Below, in pieces: positions 51,040-61,121 of a stretch of DNA of 64,000 bases; the first letter of the stretch is position 1; the number at the start of each line of letters is the position of its first letter. Below the pieces are notes generated by a model. That model saw nothing but the letters and a program-made list of their open reading frames with translations. It was not told the origin of the DNA and did not search any database. The stretch is taken from positions 1 through 64,000 of the forward strand of contig JACRCL010000016.1 in assembly GCA_016219015.1 (NCBI GenBank), in the 5' to 3' direction. Made by a program: the position numbers and the translations under genes. This DNA is from Deltaproteobacteria bacterium (lineage in GTDB: Bacteria > Desulfobacterota > GWC2-55-46).

Positions 51040-52476
51040 ATGGGTAAGCAAACGAAAAAGGCAGGCAAAGGCAGGCTCTACGCCGCGATACTCGCCGGCG
51101 GCATAGGCAGCCGCTTCTGGCCGCTAAGCAGGGAGACGACCCCGAAACAGCTTTTGAAGGTGGTCGGGGACGAGTCGCTTCTTAAATCCACCATACGGCG
51201 GCTAAAGCCCCTTGTCCCGCCTGAGCGCGTGGTGATAGTCACGAACGCCCGTCAGGCCGAGATAATAAGGCTTCACCTCTCCTACGAGGGCAGGGCCCTT
51301 TCCCCCGGGTACTGCATCGAGCCGATGGGCAAGAACACAGCCCCGGCGATAGGGCTTGCGGCGCTGGAGCTTTATAAAAAGGACAAAGACGCGATAATGG
51401 CCGTCCTACCGGCAGACCATATAATAGAGGACGGCAAGGGGTTCATAGACGCACTCGCCGCCGCAACGCAGGCCGCCGCCGAAGGCCACCTCGTCACCTT
51501 CGGCATAGTGCCCACCTCCCCCGAGACCGGCTACGGGTACATAAAAAGCGGGAAGCGGGCAATAAAGAAGATAAACGGCTTCCCCATCCGGCCAGTGGAG
51601 AGGTTCGTTGAAAAGCCCGACATAAACAGGGCGAAGAGGTTCTTGAAGGAGGGCGGGTACTTCTGGAACAGCGGCATATTCCTCTGGAAGGCATCGAGGA
51701 TACTGGAGGAGCTTAAGACCCACCTGCCGGACATATACAGGGGCCTTAGCGAGGTCGTCGAGGGCGTAAGCCTTTCGGACACCTATAAGACCTTCAGGGA
51801 CATATCGATCGACCACGGGATACTCGAGAAGGCGGACGACGTGGTCGTCATCCCGGCGGAGTTCCCCTGGTCCGACATGGGGAGCTGGTCTTCCTTCGGC
51901 GAGGTCCTCGAAAACGACCCCGACGGGAACATCATCAAGGGGAGGGTCGTGGACCTCGGCTCCCGGAATTCGATCATCATAGGCTGCGACAGGGTGGTGG
52001 CGACGATAGGCTTGAAGGACTTCATCCTCGTGGACACCCCGGACGCCACCCTCGTATGCCCCAAGAACAGGGCGCAGGAGGTAAAGGACGTCGTCAACAT
52101 GCTCAAGAGGAAGGGGTATGTCGAGCACGAGGTCCACAGGACGGTCGAACGGCCCTGGGGCTCGTATACGCTCCTTGAAAACGGCGACGGCTACAAGATA
52201 AAAAAGATAAGGGTCGAGCCCAAGAGGAGGCTAAGCCTCCAGCTCCACCACCACAGGAGCGAGCACTGGGTCGTGATAACCGGCGTCGCTAAGGTCCAGA
52301 GGGGCGAGGAGATAGTCGAGATAGGGATAAACCAGTCCACCTACATCCCGAGGGGCGTCAAGCACAGGCTTGAGAACCCGGGGGATTCGCCCCTTGAGAT
52401 AATAGAGGTGCAGAACGGCGAGTACGTGGAGGAAGAGGACATTGTCCGTTTCGACGACGACTTCGAGAGGAAATAA
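51040..52476 (+). CDS. manC: Mannose-1-phosphate guanylyltransferase / mannose-6-phosphate isomerase
   Basis: YAAILAGGIGSRFWPLSRETTPKQLL; VERPWGSYTLLENGDGYKIKKIRVEPKRRLSLQLHHHRSEHWVV. Confidence 0.93.
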   Translation: MGKQTKKAGKGRLYAAILAGGIGSRFWPLSRETTPKQLLKVVGDESLLKSTIRRLKPLVPPERVVIVTNARQAEIIRLHLSYEGRALSPGYCIEPMGKNTAPAIGLAALELYKKDKDAIMAVLPADHIIEDGKGFIDALAAATQAAAEGHLVTFGIVPTSPETGYGYIKSGKRAIKKINGFPIRPVERFVEKPDINRAKRFLKEGGYFWNSGIFLWKASRILEELKTHLPDIYRGLSEVVEGVSLSDTYKTFRDISIDHGILEKADDVVVIPAEFPWSDMGSWSSFGEVLENDPDGNIIKGRVVDLGSRNSIIIGCDRVVATIGLKDFILVDTPDATLVCPKNRAQEVKDVVNMLKRKGYVEHEVHRTVERPWGSYTLLENGDGYKIKKIRVEPKRRLSLQLHHHRSEHWVVITGVAKVQRGEEIVEIGINQSTYIPRGVKHRLENPGDSPLEIIEVQNGEYVEEEDIVRFDDDFERK

Positions 52477-52480
52477 GCTC

Positions 52481-52858
52481 ATGGCCACGGAAAAAAGTCA
52501 TAAGGCCGTCCTCACCGGCGTGGACCTCGTATCGATCGAAAGGATAAGGGCGGCCTCGGGCAGGGAGCGCTTCCTTGCAAGGGTCTTTACTGAAAAGGAG
52601 CTTGAGTACTCGTTCGGCAAAAGGCTCCCCTACAGACACCTTGCCGGGAGGTTCGCGGCAAAGGAGGCGTTCATAAAGGCCCTTTCCTCCATAGGCCCGT
52701 CCATAGCCCTCAAGGACGTCGAGGTCGTAAATAGCGATAGCGGCGCGCCTTGCCTCAAGACAAGCCCGAAGGCAAGGGCGCTATTGGGCGGTAGACAGGC
52801 CTTTTTAAGCATATCCTATTCAAACGGCCTTGCTCTTGCCTTTGTCGCCATACAGTAG
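52481..52858 (+). CDS. acpS: Holo-[acyl-carrier-protein] synthase
   Basis: GVDLVSIERIRAASGRERFLARVFTEKELEYS; HLAGRFAAKEAFIKAL. Confidence 0.9.
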   Translation: MATEKSHKAVLTGVDLVSIERIRAASGRERFLARVFTEKELEYSFGKRLPYRHLAGRFAAKEAFIKALSSIGPSIALKDVEVVNSDSGAPCLKTSPKARALLGGRQAFLSISYSNGLALAFVAIQ

Positions 52859-52934
52859 AATTCAGGGTTTGACTTTTAAAACCTTTCCCCATATAAGGCT
52901 ACTTTTTATGCTACCGCTGTAAAAGGGTATACAT

Positions 52935-55900
52935 ATGGATTCCTTAACTACATTTAATAATTTTTTATCAGATACTGAGCTTGATTGCGATAAAGGACTT
53001 CTTCGTATTAATGATATCGCAAAGTATTCAGCTCGTGAAACCCATTTTTTAACATGGGGACAACAAAAAATTGGTTCAGAGGCTGTATTTGTACAGTACA
53101 CGCCACAGCTAGGGTCTTGTATTCCTCTTATATATTTTAAACTACTTGAAGAGCCGGATCCAAAAAGTATAGCTGAAGCTCATAAATTAGCATGGAATTT
53201 AGGCCAAGCCCCTCTCCTTATGATCGTGCTTCCCGGAGAAATAAGAGCTTATAGTGCGTATGTTAATCCACGAATAAAAAAAGGAACAAATAAATTAGAC
53301 GAAACTGCCGGCCTAATTGAAAAAATCGAATTTGCACAAAAATGGCGAGTCGAGCTTGCTAAGTTCAAGCGTGAAGAACTGCTTTCAGGCAAATTTTGGG
53401 AGCTTCACAAGGCACGTTTTAATCCAAGGACACGTGTAGAAAGAACCCTTTTAGAGAATCTTACAGAAATACGCAAACTACTTCTCAAAAACAACAAGCT
53501 AAGTTCGCCGCTTGTGCATCGACTGTTGGGACGTTCGATATTTATTCAATATCTACAGGATAGGCAAGATACCAACAAAAAAAATGTTTTCCCAGAAAAT
53601 TATTTTGAAAAGTACGTGCCTGGTGCAACATGCTTCAGTGATGTCCTTGGAGATAAAAAAGCAACATATAACCTCTTCAAGGATTTAGAAGAAAAATTCA
53701 ATGGGGATCTTTTTCCTGTTTTAAATAATGAAGAGCGAACAGTTTCTGATGAGGATTTGAAACTGCTTTCTGATTTTCTAACAGGCAAAGCTGAGTTAAG
53801 AACAAGGCAATTAACTCTTTGGCCTTATTATTCTTTCAACGCAATACCAATCGAATTTATAAGCAACTTATACGAATCATTCTTTCACTTGGAAAGTGAC
53901 AAAAACGCCATGGCAAATGAAAACTCAAGAAAGAACAGGGCAGGAACTTATTATACGCCACACAAACTTGTTGAGTTCCTATTGGATGAAGTTTTGCCTT
54001 GGGATGGCACAAATGAAGAGATTAGCATTCTCGATCCTTCTTGCGGTTCAGGAATTTTCCTTGTTGAATCATATCGTAGGTTGGTTGCGAGATGGCGTCA
54101 AAGAAATCAAAACGCAAAGCCCACTGCTGAAGATTTAAAGAAAATACTTACAAAAAATCTTTATGGGGTAGATTCGAACCCTGAGGCAATAAAGGTTGCA
54201 GCTTTTAGTCTTTATCTTACGATGTGCGACTATTTAGAACCAAGATATATTTGGAATCAAGTAAAATTTCCTAAACTGAATGAAACAAATCTATTGGCAA
54301 GCGATTTCTTCGATTTTATAAAAAATGTGCCTTTTAAACAAAAAAAATTCGATATTATAATTGGCAATCCACCTTGGGAAAGCAAAGTCTCGGATTCAGC
54401 CTCAAAATATCTATGTAGTCATTCGCGAACTATAGGTGATGACCAAATTGCTCAAGCTTTCTTATGGGGCGCAGCTGAGTTAAGTGATAAAAACGGCGAA
54501 ATAGTTCTACTCGCACCCAGCAAAGGGCTTTTATTTAATGCTTCGGAACCGAATAAGGAATTTAGAAAAGAACTCTTTTCTTCATTTGAAGTAAAAGCCA
54601 TAATAAATTTTTCAGCGCTTCGCCGCTTACTTTTTCCAACAGCTGCCGGGCCTGCTTCTGCAATTTTCTACAAACCTATTCCTCCTAATAATGAGAAAAA
54701 AATCCTTTATTGTTGTCCAAAGTCATCTAATTCACCAGAAGATAGCTGGCGATTTATTATAGAATCTCAGGATATATCATATATCCCTTTAAAAGTGGCT
54801 AAAGAAAATCAGTATATATGGAAAGCTGCAATGTGGGGAACTCCACGTGATTGGGAATTAATTCAAAAACTAGAAAAGCTACCCAAACTTAGAGATATTT
54901 GTGATTCTCGGGATTGGATTCATAGCGAAGGTTTTATTGTTGGAAATAAAAAAATACAGGCAACGTGGCTGACAAAAAAACCATATGTAACGGCTGATGT
55001 TTTAACACCTTTTGTGGTGGACGAATCTGGATTAACCAAATTAGAAATTGATCGATTCGAAAGACCGCGTACTAACAAAGCCAAAATCTATAAAGGGCCA
55101 CATTTATTGATTTCGCAGACTCCTAAAAAGGAAAAAGGATTTATTGCGGCAATGTTAAGAGACGAAGCTGTTTTTACAGATTCAATTTTAGGTATTTCCG
55201 CACAAGCAGGAGAAGATGCTGATATTCTTGGAACAATTTGTATATTAGTAAATAGCTTTGTATGGACTTATTATGCAATGCTTACTAGCCGGAAATGGTT
55301 AATAGAACGAGACGAGCTTCAAAAAGATGAGTTTATGTCACTTCCTATCCCAGTCAGCGTTTTTGAAGGTAAAATAAAAACTTCCTATTCTGACCTAAAA
55401 AAATTTGCAGATTCAAATAATATAAACATCCTATGGGATAAAATAATTTCTCTGTATGGGTTGACTAAGGATGAGGTATTTTTGATGAAAGATGCCTTGC
55501 AATACAATCTTAGCTATTTTTATGAAAAAGATAGAGCCAATCTCAATCAGATCTCTTCAATGAGTCTCTTAGAATATGGACATAGCTTTTGTAATACTTT
55601 AAATAATTCTTTCAGTAAAAAGAATGCTTTTGCAATCAACATAATATCTGGCGATATGCCTATGATTCTTGCTCACGTAATTTTGGATAAACACAAGCCA
55701 ACCAACCAAGTAACTTTTGAAAATGCGCCTGATAAGCTTATTCAATCATTGAGACAATTAGATAAAATTCTTTTAGAGAAAGAGTCAAGCAGTGTTTATA
55801 TTCGTAGGAATGTTAGAATTTATCACGGAAATAACATATATTTACTTAAGCGTAATCAAGATCGTTTTTGGTCTAGATCCGCTGCTCAGCGTGATGCAGA

Positions 55901-55946
55901 TGAAGTTTATGCAGAGATAATGACTAGCTGGAGAGATAATTTTTGA
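52935..55946 (+). CDS. N6-adenine DNA methyltransferase of restriction-modification type (Eco57I/type IIG-like)
   Basis: SILDPSCGSGIFLVESYRRL (motif I), KKFDIIIGNPPWES (NPPW), AGTYYTPHKLVEFLLDEV; strongly AT-rich relative to flanks. Confidence 0.82.
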   Translation: MDSLTTFNNFLSDTELDCDKGLLRINDIAKYSARETHFLTWGQQKIGSEAVFVQYTPQLGSCIPLIYFKLLEEPDPKSIAEAHKLAWNLGQAPLLMIVLPGEIRAYSAYVNPRIKKGTNKLDETAGLIEKIEFAQKWRVELAKFKREELLSGKFWELHKARFNPRTRVERTLLENLTEIRKLLLKNNKLSSPLVHRLLGRSIFIQYLQDRQDTNKKNVFPENYFEKYVPGATCFSDVLGDKKATYNLFKDLEEKFNGDLFPVLNNEERTVSDEDLKLLSDFLTGKAELRTRQLTLWPYYSFNAIPIEFISNLYESFFHLESDKNAMANENSRKNRAGTYYTPHKLVEFLLDEVLPWDGTNEEISILDPSCGSGIFLVESYRRLVARWRQRNQNAKPTAEDLKKILTKNLYGVDSNPEAIKVAAFSLYLTMCDYLEPRYIWNQVKFPKLNETNLLASDFFDFIKNVPFKQKKFDIIIGNPPWESKVSDSASKYLCSHSRTIGDDQIAQAFLWGAAELSDKNGEIVLLAPSKGLLFNASEPNKEFRKELFSSFEVKAIINFSALRRLLFPTAAGPASAIFYKPIPPNNEKKILYCCPKSSNSPEDSWRFIIESQDISYIPLKVAKENQYIWKAAMWGTPRDWELIQKLEKLPKLRDICDSRDWIHSEGFIVGNKKIQATWLTKKPYVTADVLTPFVVDESGLTKLEIDRFERPRTNKAKIYKGPHLLISQTPKKEKGFIAAMLRDEAVFTDSILGISAQAGEDADILGTICILVNSFVWTYYAMLTSRKWLIERDELQKDEFMSLPIPVSVFEGKIKTSYSDLKKFADSNNINILWDKIISLYGLTKDEVFLMKDALQYNLSYFYEKDRANLNQISSMSLLEYGHSFCNTLNNSFSKKNAFAINIISGDMPMILAHVILDKHKPTNQVTFENAPDKLIQSLRQLDKILLEKESSSVYIRRNVRIYHGNNIYLLKRNQDRFWSRSAAQRDADEVYAEIMTSWRDNF

Positions 55947-56521
55947 GTCTTTCTGATTTATCAAAAAGACAGCATGCGCCTGACCTGGCGAAGCAACTTG
56001 GAGCCGATGGTATAAGGTGTTTATTAAAATTGATGTGTGAAGCATATCATGAATTGCTTGCTAGCGGTTTTGTACAGAAAGATACCCCGGAAAATACAAT
56101 AAATGAACAATGGAGTGCTTATATTATTATGAAGTGGCGCCAAAATCAGTCTATCTCTGTTATCCCAATCCCTCAAAAAGAGGACCTTACGCGTGGGAAA
56201 AAAGGTAAGCGTTCACCAACTATCGATTTTTGTTTTCGTGCCGAGCTTTATCCGGAATCATATTTTGGGGCCGAGTGCAAATTATTAGATGAAGGGAACA
56301 AAAAACATATACACGAATACTTAAGTGATAAAAATGGTATCGGCAGATATCTAGATGGTAGATATGGCGCTAAAAGTAGCGCAGGCGCAATGGTTGGGTA
56401 TATTAGAGTTGGAAAATCTACAAATGTTATAAAAGACCTGTCAGGAAAAATTTCTACACTATCGGGCAAGCCTCGTAATGGTAAAAGAAAAGCCTGTAGG
56501 AACTTTTTCCGAATTATATAA
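55943..56521 (+). CDS. Putative PD-(D/E)XK-type nuclease partner of the methyltransferase, probably frameshifted at its 3' end
   Basis: SPTIDFCFRAELYPESYFGAECKLL (D...ExK arrangement); overlaps the MTase stop by 4 nt; +1 frame continues to 56597 as ..VKEKPVGTFSELYKSSHGRSFGLSPFKIYHLFYAFNLS. Confidence 0.6.
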   Translation: MSLSDLSKRQHAPDLAKQLGADGIRCLLKLMCEAYHELLASGFVQKDTPENTINEQWSAYIIMKWRQNQSISVIPIPQKEDLTRGKKGKRSPTIDFCFRAELYPESYFGAECKLLDEGNKKHIHEYLSDKNGIGRYLDGRYGAKSSAGAMVGYIRVGKSTNVIKDLSGKISTLSGKPRNGKRKACRNFFRII

Positions 56522-56709
56522 ATCTTCTCACGGTCGAAGTTTTGGATTATCTCCTTTTAAAATTTATCACCTATTCTATGCTTTTAATTTATCATAAAAA
56601 TGATCTACAGGAAGAGGTAACGCAATTAATAATCAATTTCTAAAAATTTAATTTAAAGTTCGGCGGGACGCAAACGGGCCTTGGGGGATTTCCGGCAAAG
56701 GATATCGGT

Positions 56710-58251
56710 ATGAAACAAAGGGAGCAGTGGGGCTCCAGGATAGGGCTCATACTCGCGATGGCGGGCAACGCCATAGGGCTCGGCAATTTCCTGAGGTTCC
56801 CGGTCCAGGCCGCCCAGAACGGCGGCGGGGCCTTCATGATACCGTACTTCATATCGCTCGTGATACTCGGGATACCGCTCATGTGGGTCGAGTGGGGCAT
56901 AGGGCGCTACGGCGGGAAGCTCGGCCACGGCACGGCTCCGGGCATGTTCGACGCCCTGTGGAAGAACAGGGCGGCCAAATACATCGGCATCTTAGGGATA
57001 TTCCTCCCGCTTGTCGTCACCATCTATTACACCTACGTCTGCTCGTGGACCCTCGCCTTCAGCGTATTTTCGATAATCGGCTCTTACCCGAAGCCGCCCC
57101 TGTCCGGGACTATTTCCGCCATGGAATATTTAAAGCCCTACCAGAGCTACCTCTATGACTTCATAGGCGCGTCGTCTGGCGGAGCCTTTCTTACGCCCGA
57201 GCCGGTGGCGTACGTCTTTTTCGTAGTTACGCTTATCCTCGCGTTCTGGATACTCGGCAAGGGTGTCTCCGCCGGGATAGAGGTCTTGAACAAGCTCGCC
57301 ATACCGGCCCTGTTCGTAATGGGACTCATATTGTTCATAAAGGTCCTTACGCTCACCTCCCCGACAAATTCGGAATACACGGTTACGAAGGGGCTCGCAT
57401 TCCTCTGGGAGCCCGACTTCAGCGGGCTCCTGAGCAGCAAGGTCTGGCTCGCGGCAGCGGGGCAGATATTCTTCACCTTATCTTTGGGCCTCGGGGCCAT
57501 CCTTACTTACGCAAGCTACGTAAAGCCCGACGAGGACATAGCGCTCGACGGCCTTTCCACCGCGAGCCTCAACGAGTTCGCGGAGGTCGTCTTCGGCTCG
57601 ACGATAGCGATAACCTCGGCCGTCGTCTTCTTCGGCCCTACGGGGGCCGGCGAGATTGCCAAAGGCGGTGCCTTCAAGCTCGGCTTCATAAGCATGCCCG
57701 CCATATTCACCCACATAGGCGGGGGGCAGTTCTTCGGGTTTCTCTGGTTCCTGCTGTTGTTCTTCGCGGGCATAACGTCGGTCGTAGCCCTCGCCCAGCC
57801 GGTCATAGCCTTTTTAGAGGACGAGTTCGGGTGGGAGAGGAAGAGGTCGGTCGTCATCATGGGCGCGATATGCTTCCTTTCGGCGCACCTGCCGATATTC
57901 CTGAGCGGCAGCCTCGACGAGATGGACTTCTGGGCAGGGACCTTCGGGCTCGTGATACTCGCCCTCTTCGAGATGATTATATTTTTCTGGATATTCGGGG
58001 CCGAGAAGGCCTGGGAGGAGATAAACAGGGGCGCGAGGATAAGGATACCCCGGATATTCTTCTATATAATGAAGTACGTGACGCCCGCCTTCATCTCCGT
58101 AATACTCATCGCCTGGGGGTACCAGCAGCTCCCTGAGGTTATCTCAAAGGGCGACGGCGGGGCCTGGGCCACCAGGGTCTTCCTCCTCCTTCTCCTGGCG
58201 GTCAATATCGCCGCCGTGGAGCTTATCTGGAAAAAAAGGAGGCAGCAGTGA
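56710..58251 (+). CDS. Neurotransmitter:sodium symporter family transporter
   Basis: WGSRIGLILAMAGNAIGLGNFLRFPVQAAQNGGGAFMIPYF signature. Confidence 0.93.
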   Translation: MKQREQWGSRIGLILAMAGNAIGLGNFLRFPVQAAQNGGGAFMIPYFISLVILGIPLMWVEWGIGRYGGKLGHGTAPGMFDALWKNRAAKYIGILGIFLPLVVTIYYTYVCSWTLAFSVFSIIGSYPKPPLSGTISAMEYLKPYQSYLYDFIGASSGGAFLTPEPVAYVFFVVTLILAFWILGKGVSAGIEVLNKLAIPALFVMGLILFIKVLTLTSPTNSEYTVTKGLAFLWEPDFSGLLSSKVWLAAAGQIFFTLSLGLGAILTYASYVKPDEDIALDGLSTASLNEFAEVVFGSTIAITSAVVFFGPTGAGEIAKGGAFKLGFISMPAIFTHIGGGQFFGFLWFLLLFFAGITSVVALAQPVIAFLEDEFGWERKRSVVIMGAICFLSAHLPIFLSGSLDEMDFWAGTFGLVILALFEMIIFFWIFGAEKAWEEINRGARIRIPRIFFYIMKYVTPAFISVILIAWGYQQLPEVISKGDGGAWATRVFLLLLLAVNIAAVELIWKKRRQQ

Positions 58252-58343
58252 GCGTTGCCGGCTGGCTCTTCCTTTCGATATCATGGGGGATAGTCGCGGG
58301 GTTCGTCGTCTACTGCTTCTACAGGGTATTCCTTAAGGAATAG
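58248..58343 (+). CDS. 31-aa MetS-like small subunit of NSS transporter
   Basis: GTG start overlapping the transporter stop (GTGA); MSVAGWLFLSISWGIVAGFVVYCFYRVFLKE, single TM helix; absent from the supplied ORF track because of length. Confidence 0.75.
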   Translation: MSVAGWLFLSISWGIVAGFVVYCFYRVFLKE

Positions 58344-58353
58344 GCCCTTCGCC

Positions 58354-58914
58354 TCACCCGCCGTGCGTCTCAAGCCTCCGGAGCCTTTTGAGCGCCTTTT
58401 TCTTCCTGTGCCTTATGACGGCCCTTTTAACAAGGTAATACGCCGCCCCGGTAAAGACGGCTGATACGAGGACGTTGCCGACCATATAGACCAAAGAGGC
58501 CCGCTCCGCGCCCATAAGCACCCCTTCGGTCTTCAGCCGCTCGAGGATCGTCCGGCTGTCCTCGCGCATTATGAAGCTCCCTACGAAGATGCTGAGCGTC
58601 CAGAAAAACGGCGACGTGAGCGGGTTTACGATGAAGCTGCCGAGCACCGCCGCCGCCTTGTTCGCCTTCAGCACAAAGGCCGCACCGAGCGATAATAGCG
58701 TGCCCAGGCCGAACGTCGGGAGCACGCCCATCAGCACGCCTATGGCCGCTCCCCTGGCTATCCTGCCGGGCGGGTCGTCGATGCGGATTATCTTCAGGTA
58801 GATAAGCCGGGCCCGCCTTTTGATCTTCGTGAGGGGGTGCCTTTTATTGTTGTTTTTTTTATTATAGTTATTTTGGGGCATAAAATAGGTTCGATATACG
58901 GCATGCGATTTCAA
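58354..58914 (-). CDS. DUF2062-type membrane protein
   Basis: PPGRIARGAAIGVLMGVLPTFGLGTLLSLGAAFVLKANKAAAVLGSFIVNPLTSPFFW. Confidence 0.8.
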   Translation of the reverse strand: MKSHAVYRTYFMPQNNYNKKNNNKRHPLTKIKRRARLIYLKIIRIDDPPGRIARGAAIGVLMGVLPTFGLGTLLSLGAAFVLKANKAAAVLGSFIVNPLTSPFFWTLSIFVGSFIMREDSRTILERLKTEGVLMGAERASLVYMVGNVLVSAVFTGAAYYLVKRAVIRHRKKKALKRLRRLETHGG

Positions 58915-59056
58915 GGCGGGGATTGTATCCTGTTCCTTTTAAATTATCATAAAGAATTCGGATAAGTCAATCGGGCGCTCGGCAGGTCAATCCGCGCAGT
59001 TTCCGCATTATGCGAAAAGTCATTGCCGTAATGTAATTCTTTGATATATTTACACC

Positions 59057-59479
59057 GTGAGGACGGTAGCCCTTCTGCTCGTATTGGCCCTTTTCAGCCC
59101 TGTTTTAAGGCCGCTTGCCAACGCCTTCTCAGGCGGAAAGGCCGGGGTCTGCGCGCTTTCGAGCCGCCACGATTGCAGGCACGGCAAGTCATGCAAACTC
59201 AAAGACGCTTCAGCCAAAAAGGTATGCGGCCTTCACGGCCAACACGGCAATGGCCATAAGAACGGCCAAAAATGCGGCGCCTTCTTCGAGTGCGGTGGAA
59301 AGGACGACCCCCTCGACATGACAGCGGGGGCGGAGATGCCCTTTCTCGTTGATATGGCGACACCCCTGACACTTCAGACCTTCGAGCCCCTTCTTGAAAA
59401 GGGGCCGGTTACCTATGATAGCGTTTTCCTCAAGACCCCGGATAAGCCTCCCGCCGCAACCTCCCAGTTAAAGTCCTGA
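59057..59479 (+). CDS. Secreted Cys/His-rich protein of unknown function
   Basis: Signal peptide-like N-terminus, then CALSSRHDCRHGKSCKLK..CGLHGQHGNGHKNGQKCGAFFECGG. Confidence 0.6.
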   Translation: MRTVALLLVLALFSPVLRPLANAFSGGKAGVCALSSRHDCRHGKSCKLKDASAKKVCGLHGQHGNGHKNGQKCGAFFECGGKDDPLDMTAGAEMPFLVDMATPLTLQTFEPLLEKGPVTYDSVFLKTPDKPPAATSQLKS

Positions 59480-59548
59480 TACGCCCGCCTGCCCGGAAGC
59501 AGCATCTCCGGCAGGCGCGGTCAAAAAATCTATTCCGGAGGCTATCCA

Positions 59549-60523
59549 GTGAACAAGCACATCCTTGCTGCCCTGCTGGCGATAGGGTTTCTATTGCCTT
59601 TTTCAGGCGAGAGTATCGCCTGCGATTACTGCCTGCTGTCGCAGGGCATCTCCCCGCTTGAGACCATCAAAGGCTCTGGCATAAAAATAAATGAAAGGTA
59701 TACCCGGCTTACGAAACCGTACAAGGGGACCGAAAGGCTCCACCTCGACGCTGGCGCAAAGGAAGAGTACTGGACGACCGAGTTGACGGGCTTCTACGGG
59801 GTCACCGAAGACATTACAGTCCTCGGCGTCGTACCGCTTCGGAAAACAAAGGTGGACGGGCACCTCCATGTCCATGCCGACGGCACGCCTGAGGTCCATA
59901 CCGACGTGACGGGCACGGAGTTCGGGCTCGGCGATATCGCGCTCATCGGGCGGTACGCGTTTTTCAAAAAACATACGCTCGATTCGACCACTACCATCGC
60001 CGGGCTCTTCGGCGTGAAGCTCCCCACGGGAAAGACGAGCGGCAAGACGGACGACGGGGCCGAGTTCCTTGACGCGCACCAGCAGCTCGGCACAGGCTCG
60101 ACGGACTTTATATTGGGTATATCCGCAAACCGCGCCAAAGATAGGCTTACCCTTTCGGCCAACCTCCTCGGCACCGTGACCACAGTTGGCAGGGCAGGGG
60201 ACAGGACGCACAGGTTCGGCGATATGCTCAATTACGACCTGACGGCCAAGTACAGGGTCTACCCAACGTCCCTGGCACAGGGCCCGCAGGTCTTCGTGGC
60301 CCTGGGCCTTAACGGTGAGCTGAGGCAGAGGGAGAAGGAGGATAACGTCGAGGTCGCTGATTCGGGAGGTCATACAATCTACCTCTCCCCCGGCATTCAG
60401 GTGGCGGCCGCCGAGCACTGGGTCTTTGAGCTCACTTACCAGCAGGCAATCTACCATAACCTTTACGGAGCGCAGCTCGGGGAGGACTATAAGGCTTCGG
60501 GAGGGGTGACGTATCTTTTTTAG
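59549..60523 (+). CDS. Outer-membrane beta-barrel (transporter-like) protein
   Basis: Signal peptide, CDYCLLSQGISPLE, amphipathic beta-strand pattern, terminal aromatic residue (VTYLF). Confidence 0.7.
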   Translation: MNKHILAALLAIGFLLPFSGESIACDYCLLSQGISPLETIKGSGIKINERYTRLTKPYKGTERLHLDAGAKEEYWTTELTGFYGVTEDITVLGVVPLRKTKVDGHLHVHADGTPEVHTDVTGTEFGLGDIALIGRYAFFKKHTLDSTTTIAGLFGVKLPTGKTSGKTDDGAEFLDAHQQLGTGSTDFILGISANRAKDRLTLSANLLGTVTTVGRAGDRTHRFGDMLNYDLTAKYRVYPTSLAQGPQVFVALGLNGELRQREKEDNVEVADSGGHTIYLSPGIQVAAAEHWVFELTYQQAIYHNLYGAQLGEDYKASGGVTYLF

Positions 60524-60580
60524 GAACACTTTAAAATCCTTAAAGCCCCTCCCTAACGGGAGGGGCAAAAGGAGGCCCTT

Positions 60581-61120
60581 ATGGGTTTCAAGGTACTGAT
60601 ACCGGTATTTTTGGTTTTCTTGTTTTTTACGCCCTCCTGGGCGCTCGATAAAAAGGCGCTTAAGGAGGCCGGGGTACAGGAGCTGAGTGAGGAGGCCCCG
60701 GACTTTATTCTTGTCGATAAAGACGGGCAGAGCGTAAGCCTCAAGGGGCTTAAAGGCCGTGCCGTATTGCTCCATGTATGGGCGACGTGGTGCAAGCCCT
60801 GCAAGGAAGAGTTCCCGCTCCTTGACAAGCTCTACCGGGAGTTCAACGGCAAGGGGCTTGTTCTTCTCCCAATCGCCATAGACCCGAAGATCTCGCAGGG
60901 GGAGATAGACTCGTTCGCAAGGTCGCTCGGCGGCAGCTTCCCGGTCTATCTCGCGAACAGGGGCACTATCACCGACAGATACTGGACATGGGGCGTGCCA
61001 GTCACTTATTTTATCGACAAGAAGGGCAGGATAGCGGGCAGGGCCATAGGCCCGAGGGACTGGGGCTCGAAGGAGATTAAAGAGATAATCACGGCGCTTA
61101 TCGGAGAGAAGGCCGGGTAG
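60581..61120 (+). CDS. TlpA/ResA-like thioredoxin-fold protein
   Basis: APDFILVDKDGQSVSLKGLKGRAVLLHVWATWCKPCKEEFPLL. Confidence 0.9.
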   Translation: MGFKVLIPVFLVFLFFTPSWALDKKALKEAGVQELSEEAPDFILVDKDGQSVSLKGLKGRAVLLHVWATWCKPCKEEFPLLDKLYREFNGKGLVLLPIAIDPKISQGEIDSFARSLGGSFPVYLANRGTITDRYWTWGVPVTYFIDKKGRIAGRAIGPRDWGSKEIKEIITALIGEKAG

Positions 61121-61121
61121 G

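Noticed and set aside
51406-52137. 243-aa minus-strand ORF
   Set aside because: Antisense to manC.
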